A stretch of 64,000 nt of DNA. Origin: Nocardioides ferulae (lineage in GTDB: Bacteria > Actinomycetota > Actinomycetes > Propionibacteriales > Nocardioidaceae). The DNA lies in contig NZ_QZVR01000005.1 of the NCBI RefSeq assembly GCF_003660455.1, positions 186,001-250,000 of the forward strand, read 5' to 3'. The position numbers and the translations under genes were made by a program. Below are positions 61,691 through 64,000 of this stretch, in pieces; position 1 is the stretch's first letter, and the number at the start of each line of letters is the position of its first letter. The notes beneath the pieces are model-generated. The model searched no databases and was not told the origin of the DNA. It worked only from the letters and a program-made list of their open reading frames with translations.

Positions 61691-62497
61691 TCAAGTTGCC
61701 GATCCGGGTCCGGGTCGTGTGTCTGATGCCGAGTCGGCGCTTGTGCCGAGGAACCGCACCGGCAGCGGCGTCTCGGTGACCTGACCGGCGGCGCCCGGCT
61801 CGACCCGGAACGCGCGAGCCTCCGGCCGCGACGACACCGCCTCGACCAGTGCACCGTCGCGCCACAGCAGCGCGCAGCCGTCGTCGGCCGCGTAGCCGGC
61901 CGGCAGCTCGCCGGTGCCGATCATCCGGTGGTACGCCGGCCGGCGCTCGGCCTCGCCGTCGTAGTGCGGACACGCGCTGCCGGGCAGGAAGCCGAGGCCG
62001 TCGGGCAGCGCGGCGAGCGGGCCGAACGAGTCGGTCGACGAGCCGTCGTACCAGCAGTTCATGCCGGCGCTGATGCCGGCCAGTACGACGCCGGCCGCGA
62101 CCGCCTCGCGGAGCACCTCGTCGAGTCCGTGCAGGCGCCACAGCGCCAGCAGGTTGGCGGTGCTGCCGCCGCCCACGTAGACGATGTCCTGCGACAGCAC
62201 GAACGAGCGGAGGTCGAGACCGCCGGGCAGCTCGTTCAGCCGGAACAGCTGCAGGGTGCTGGTCTCCGCGCGCCCGACGAACGCGGCAGTGAACCGCGCC
62301 TGGTAGTCGGTCGAGTCGCCGCTCGCGGTCGGCACGAAGCAGACCCGAGGCAGACCGTCCGCCCCGCGGCGCCGGCTCGCCAGCGAGAGCAGGAAGTCGT
62401 CGAGCAGCGGGGACTCCTCCATCGAGAACCCACCGCCGCCGAGGGTCAGGATCTCGCCGGACGGCCGAGTGGGGGAGGACGCGGGAGGGACGGGCAT
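61691..62497 (-). CDS. Peptidase S51 (peptidase E/cyanophycinase-like)
   Basis: 268 residues. GGGGFSMEESPLLDDFLLSLA at the N terminus, YVGGGSTANLLALWRLHGL and the nucleophile loop GISAGMNCWYDGSST are typical of S51 peptidases, whose serine is in the GxSAG motif. Members cleave Asp-X dipeptides or cyanophycin; the class seen in actinobacteria is uncharacterised. Divergent from a small hypothetical gene, 45 bp apart. ATG 62506 is an in-frame alternative start. Confidence 0.87.
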   Translation of the reverse strand: MPVPPASSPTRPSGEILTLGGGGFSMEESPLLDDFLLSLASRRRGADGLPRVCFVPTASGDSTDYQARFTAAFVGRAETSTLQLFRLNELPGGLDLRSFVLSQDIVYVGGGSTANLLALWRLHGLDEVLREAVAAGVVLAGISAGMNCWYDGSSTDSFGPLAALPDGLGFLPGSACPHYDGEAERRPAYHRMIGTGELPAGYAADDGCALLWRDGALVEAVSSRPEARAFRVEPGAAGQVTETPLPVRFLGTSADSASDTRPGPGSAT

Positions 62498-62542
62498 GAG
62501 CCCCATGTTCGCGCAGCGGCGGCACGCGGCATGCTTGGACGC

Positions 62543-62941
62543 ATGCGATTCACCGAGCACGAGCTGACCGCCGCGCTCACCGGGGCCGCCAAGACGGTGC
62601 TGGCCGCGCAGGACAAGGACGTGCGCAAGGGGAAGCTGGACGTCGACCAGGCCTGGGAGAGGCTCGACCGCTACAAGCGCTTCCAGCTGCTCGACGGGCT
62701 CGGCGACCAGCTGCTGCCGGTGCTGGTGGCCCTGCCCGACGTCGAGGTCGAGGTCGGCACCCGCCCGACGTTCACCGACGAGCAGGTGACCGCCGCGGTC
62801 GAGGAGCGGATGGGCGGCGACGTGGGGCGGGTCAAGCGGGCGGTGCTGGTCAAGGCCCGAGTGGCGTTGGTGCAGCTGGCGCTCTCGCACGTGCCGCCGC
62901 GGCAGGACCCGGATGCGCTGATCGTGCCCGACCACCTGTGA
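62543..62941 (+). CDS. Conserved hypothetical protein, small soluble helical
   Basis: 132 residues, rich in charged helices: ELTAALTGAAKTVLAAQDKDVRKGK, DQAWERLDRYKRFQLLDGLGDQ and EERMGGDVGRVKRAVLVKARVALVQLALSHV. Neither membrane segments nor cysteines are present. I do not recognise a family. It begins 46 bp from the peptidase start, so a shared divergent promoter region is likely. Confidence 0.7.
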   Translation: MRFTEHELTAALTGAAKTVLAAQDKDVRKGKLDVDQAWERLDRYKRFQLLDGLGDQLLPVLVALPDVEVEVGTRPTFTDEQVTAAVEERMGGDVGRVKRAVLVKARVALVQLALSHVPPRQDPDALIVPDHL

Positions 62942-63017
62942 CCGGTTCGCCGCCTGCCACGACCCGCCCGCTGCTCCTCACCCGAGGCTGATCACGGCGC
63001 GACCGGTCACCTCGCGC

Positions 63018-63067
63018 GGGACGTCATACGATCCGGTCGCTCGGGCAGCCAAGTCGTATGACGTCCC
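63018..63067. repeat. Family C hairpin (copy 2)
   Basis: Perfect 14-bp arms GGGACGTCATACGA (63018-63031) and TCGTATGACGTCCC (63054-63067) between convergent genes; same loop core as copy 1 at 21364. Confidence 0.8.
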
Positions 63068-63073
63068 GGACGG

Positions 63074-63997
63074 TCAACCGGAGACGCGGCCGATCGCGTC
63101 CAGCTCGGCGAGGTCGTCGGCGGAGAGCCCGAGGTCGGCGGCGGCGACGTTCTCGCGCAGGTGGGCGAGCGACGAGGTGCCGGGGATCAGCAGGATGTTC
63201 GGGGAGCGCTGCAGCAGCCAGGCCAGCGCGACCGCCATCGGGGTCGCACCGAGCCGGGCGGCCACGGTGTCCAGGGCCGCGGACTGCAACGGGCTGAACC
63301 CGCCCAGCGGGAAGAACGGCACGAACGCGATCCCCTCCTCGGCCAGGGCGTCGACGAGCTCGTCGTCGTCGCGGTGCGCCAGGTTGTAGTGGTTCTGCAC
63401 GCAGACGACCGGGGCGATCGACCGGGCCTCGGCGACCTGTGCGGCGGTCACGTTGCTGACACCGAGGTGGCGGATCAGCCCCTCGCGCTGCAGTTCGGCG
63501 AGCGCGGCGAACGGCTCCGCGATCGACCCAGGCTCGGGGTCCAGGAGGCCGCCGACCCGCAGGTTCACGACGTCGAGGACGTCGACGCCGAGCCGGTCCA
63601 GGTTCTGGTGCACGTCCTCGCGCAGCTGTTGCGGGGCTCGCGCAGGCGGCCAACCGCCCTGCTCGTCGCGCCGCGCGCCCACCTTCGTGGCGATCGTGAG
63701 CTCGGCGGCATACGGGTGCAGGGCCTCGCGGATGATCTCGTTCGTGACGTGCGGGCCGTAGATGTCCGCGGTGTCGAGGTGGGTGATGCCGAGCGCGACG
63801 GCCTCCCGCAGGACGGCGACGGCGGCGTCCCGGTCGGCGGGCGGGCCGAAGACGCCCGGTCCCGCGAGCTGCATCGCGCCGTAGCCCATCCGGGTGACGG
63901 TGGGTCCGCCGGGCAGGGTGAACGTGCCGCCGGGAATCCCCGTGGCGGCGGTGTCGGTCGGTGGGCTGGTCACGGTGGTGCTCGCGGTGTTGGTCAT
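63074..63997 (-). CDS. Aldo/keto reductase
   Basis: 307 residues of (beta/alpha)8 NADPH oxidoreductase. VTRMGYGAMQLAG, LDTADIYGP (catalytic Asp and Tyr), ATKVGA (Lys), LIRHLGVSNV, VQNHYNLAHR and the cofactor segment LIPGTSSLAHLRENVAAADL are all present. Start at 63997 is the first ATG within the window; nothing more can be seen upstream. This subgroup is commonly annotated as oxidoreductases of unknown substrate. Confidence 0.9.
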   Translation of the reverse strand: MTNTASTTVTSPPTDTAATGIPGGTFTLPGGPTVTRMGYGAMQLAGPGVFGPPADRDAAVAVLREAVALGITHLDTADIYGPHVTNEIIREALHPYAAELTIATKVGARRDEQGGWPPARAPQQLREDVHQNLDRLGVDVLDVVNLRVGGLLDPEPGSIAEPFAALAELQREGLIRHLGVSNVTAAQVAEARSIAPVVCVQNHYNLAHRDDDELVDALAEEGIAFVPFFPLGGFSPLQSAALDTVAARLGATPMAVALAWLLQRSPNILLIPGTSSLAHLRENVAAADLGLSADDLAELDAIGRVSG

Positions 63998-64000
63998 GTC

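Overview
The window is a very GC-rich chromosomal segment of an actinobacterium, most likely a member of the Nocardioidaceae (Nocardioides-like). The evidence is mycobacterial-type modules (a SigK/RskA/fasciclin locus, an MprAB-like two-component system, an AccD3-like carboxyltransferase, a DesA3-type desaturase with its reductase, a steroid-type KstR operator), a class II HelD (HelR) motor, frequent GTG starts, and frequent leaderless promoters with a TANNNT box 6-7 nt before the start codon. I see no rRNA, tRNA, insertion sequence, prophage or CRISPR array. Almost all long antisense reading frames are GC-driven shadows.

Layout. 1-6.8 kb: a DUF3054 membrane protein, a tyrosine phosphatase, a secreted GH31 enzyme carrying every residue of the sulfoquinovosidase signature, a gluconate permease/kinase pair, a maltose-type O-acetyltransferase and an isoaspartyl methyltransferase. 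6.9-16.7 kb: fasciclin lipoprotein-sigK-rskA operon, a 1617-residue secreted repeat protein, a membrane sulfite-oxidase-like molybdoenzyme and an enoyl-CoA hydratase. 17-23.3 kb: HelR, a PhzE-like fused chorismate-amination enzyme and the pabA-pabB pair. 23.3-29.7 kb: an ACP-like protein lacking the attachment serine, an MprAB-like two-component system with a lipoprotein, a fructosamine kinase/LMW phosphatase pair and small membrane proteins. 29.7-33.9 kb: a HisC-type aminotransferase, a glutathionyl-hydroquinone-reductase-like protein and a CDF metal exporter. 33.9-35.06 kb: 1.2 kb of non-coding, repeat-rich DNA. 35.06-44.3 kb: branched-chain 2-oxoacid dehydrogenase E1a-E1b-E2, a DUF2804 protein, a VOC protein with a 7-codon leader, a Ser/Thr kinase, a KstR-type SDR and an MBL-fold hydrolase. 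44.3-56.4 kb: AccD3-like carboxyltransferase with an epimerase, an ECF sigma factor with an M1 lipoprotein peptidase and a divergent Ser/Thr kinase, RocD, an amidohydrolase, an SGNH esterase and a second fasciclin protein. 56.4-64 kb: a PucR-type regulator divergent from a ferredoxin-reductase/fatty-acid-desaturase operon, then lipoprotein, peptidase E-like and aldo/keto reductase genes.

The most unusual feature is the density of interspersed palindromic elements. Five families have more than one copy here: a 70-bp nested palindrome; a roughly 104-bp element always just 3' of a stop codon; a 48-bp hairpin; a CAGGCTCGACCACCG element that has also entered two coding sequences in frame; and a GGTCGAGG...GACCGTCTCG element. 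In addition there is a 197-bp duplicated long hairpin and an operator-like 32-bp tandem array in front of the dehydrogenase operon.

All functional calls rest on motifs and remembered family sequences read by eye; no database search was run.
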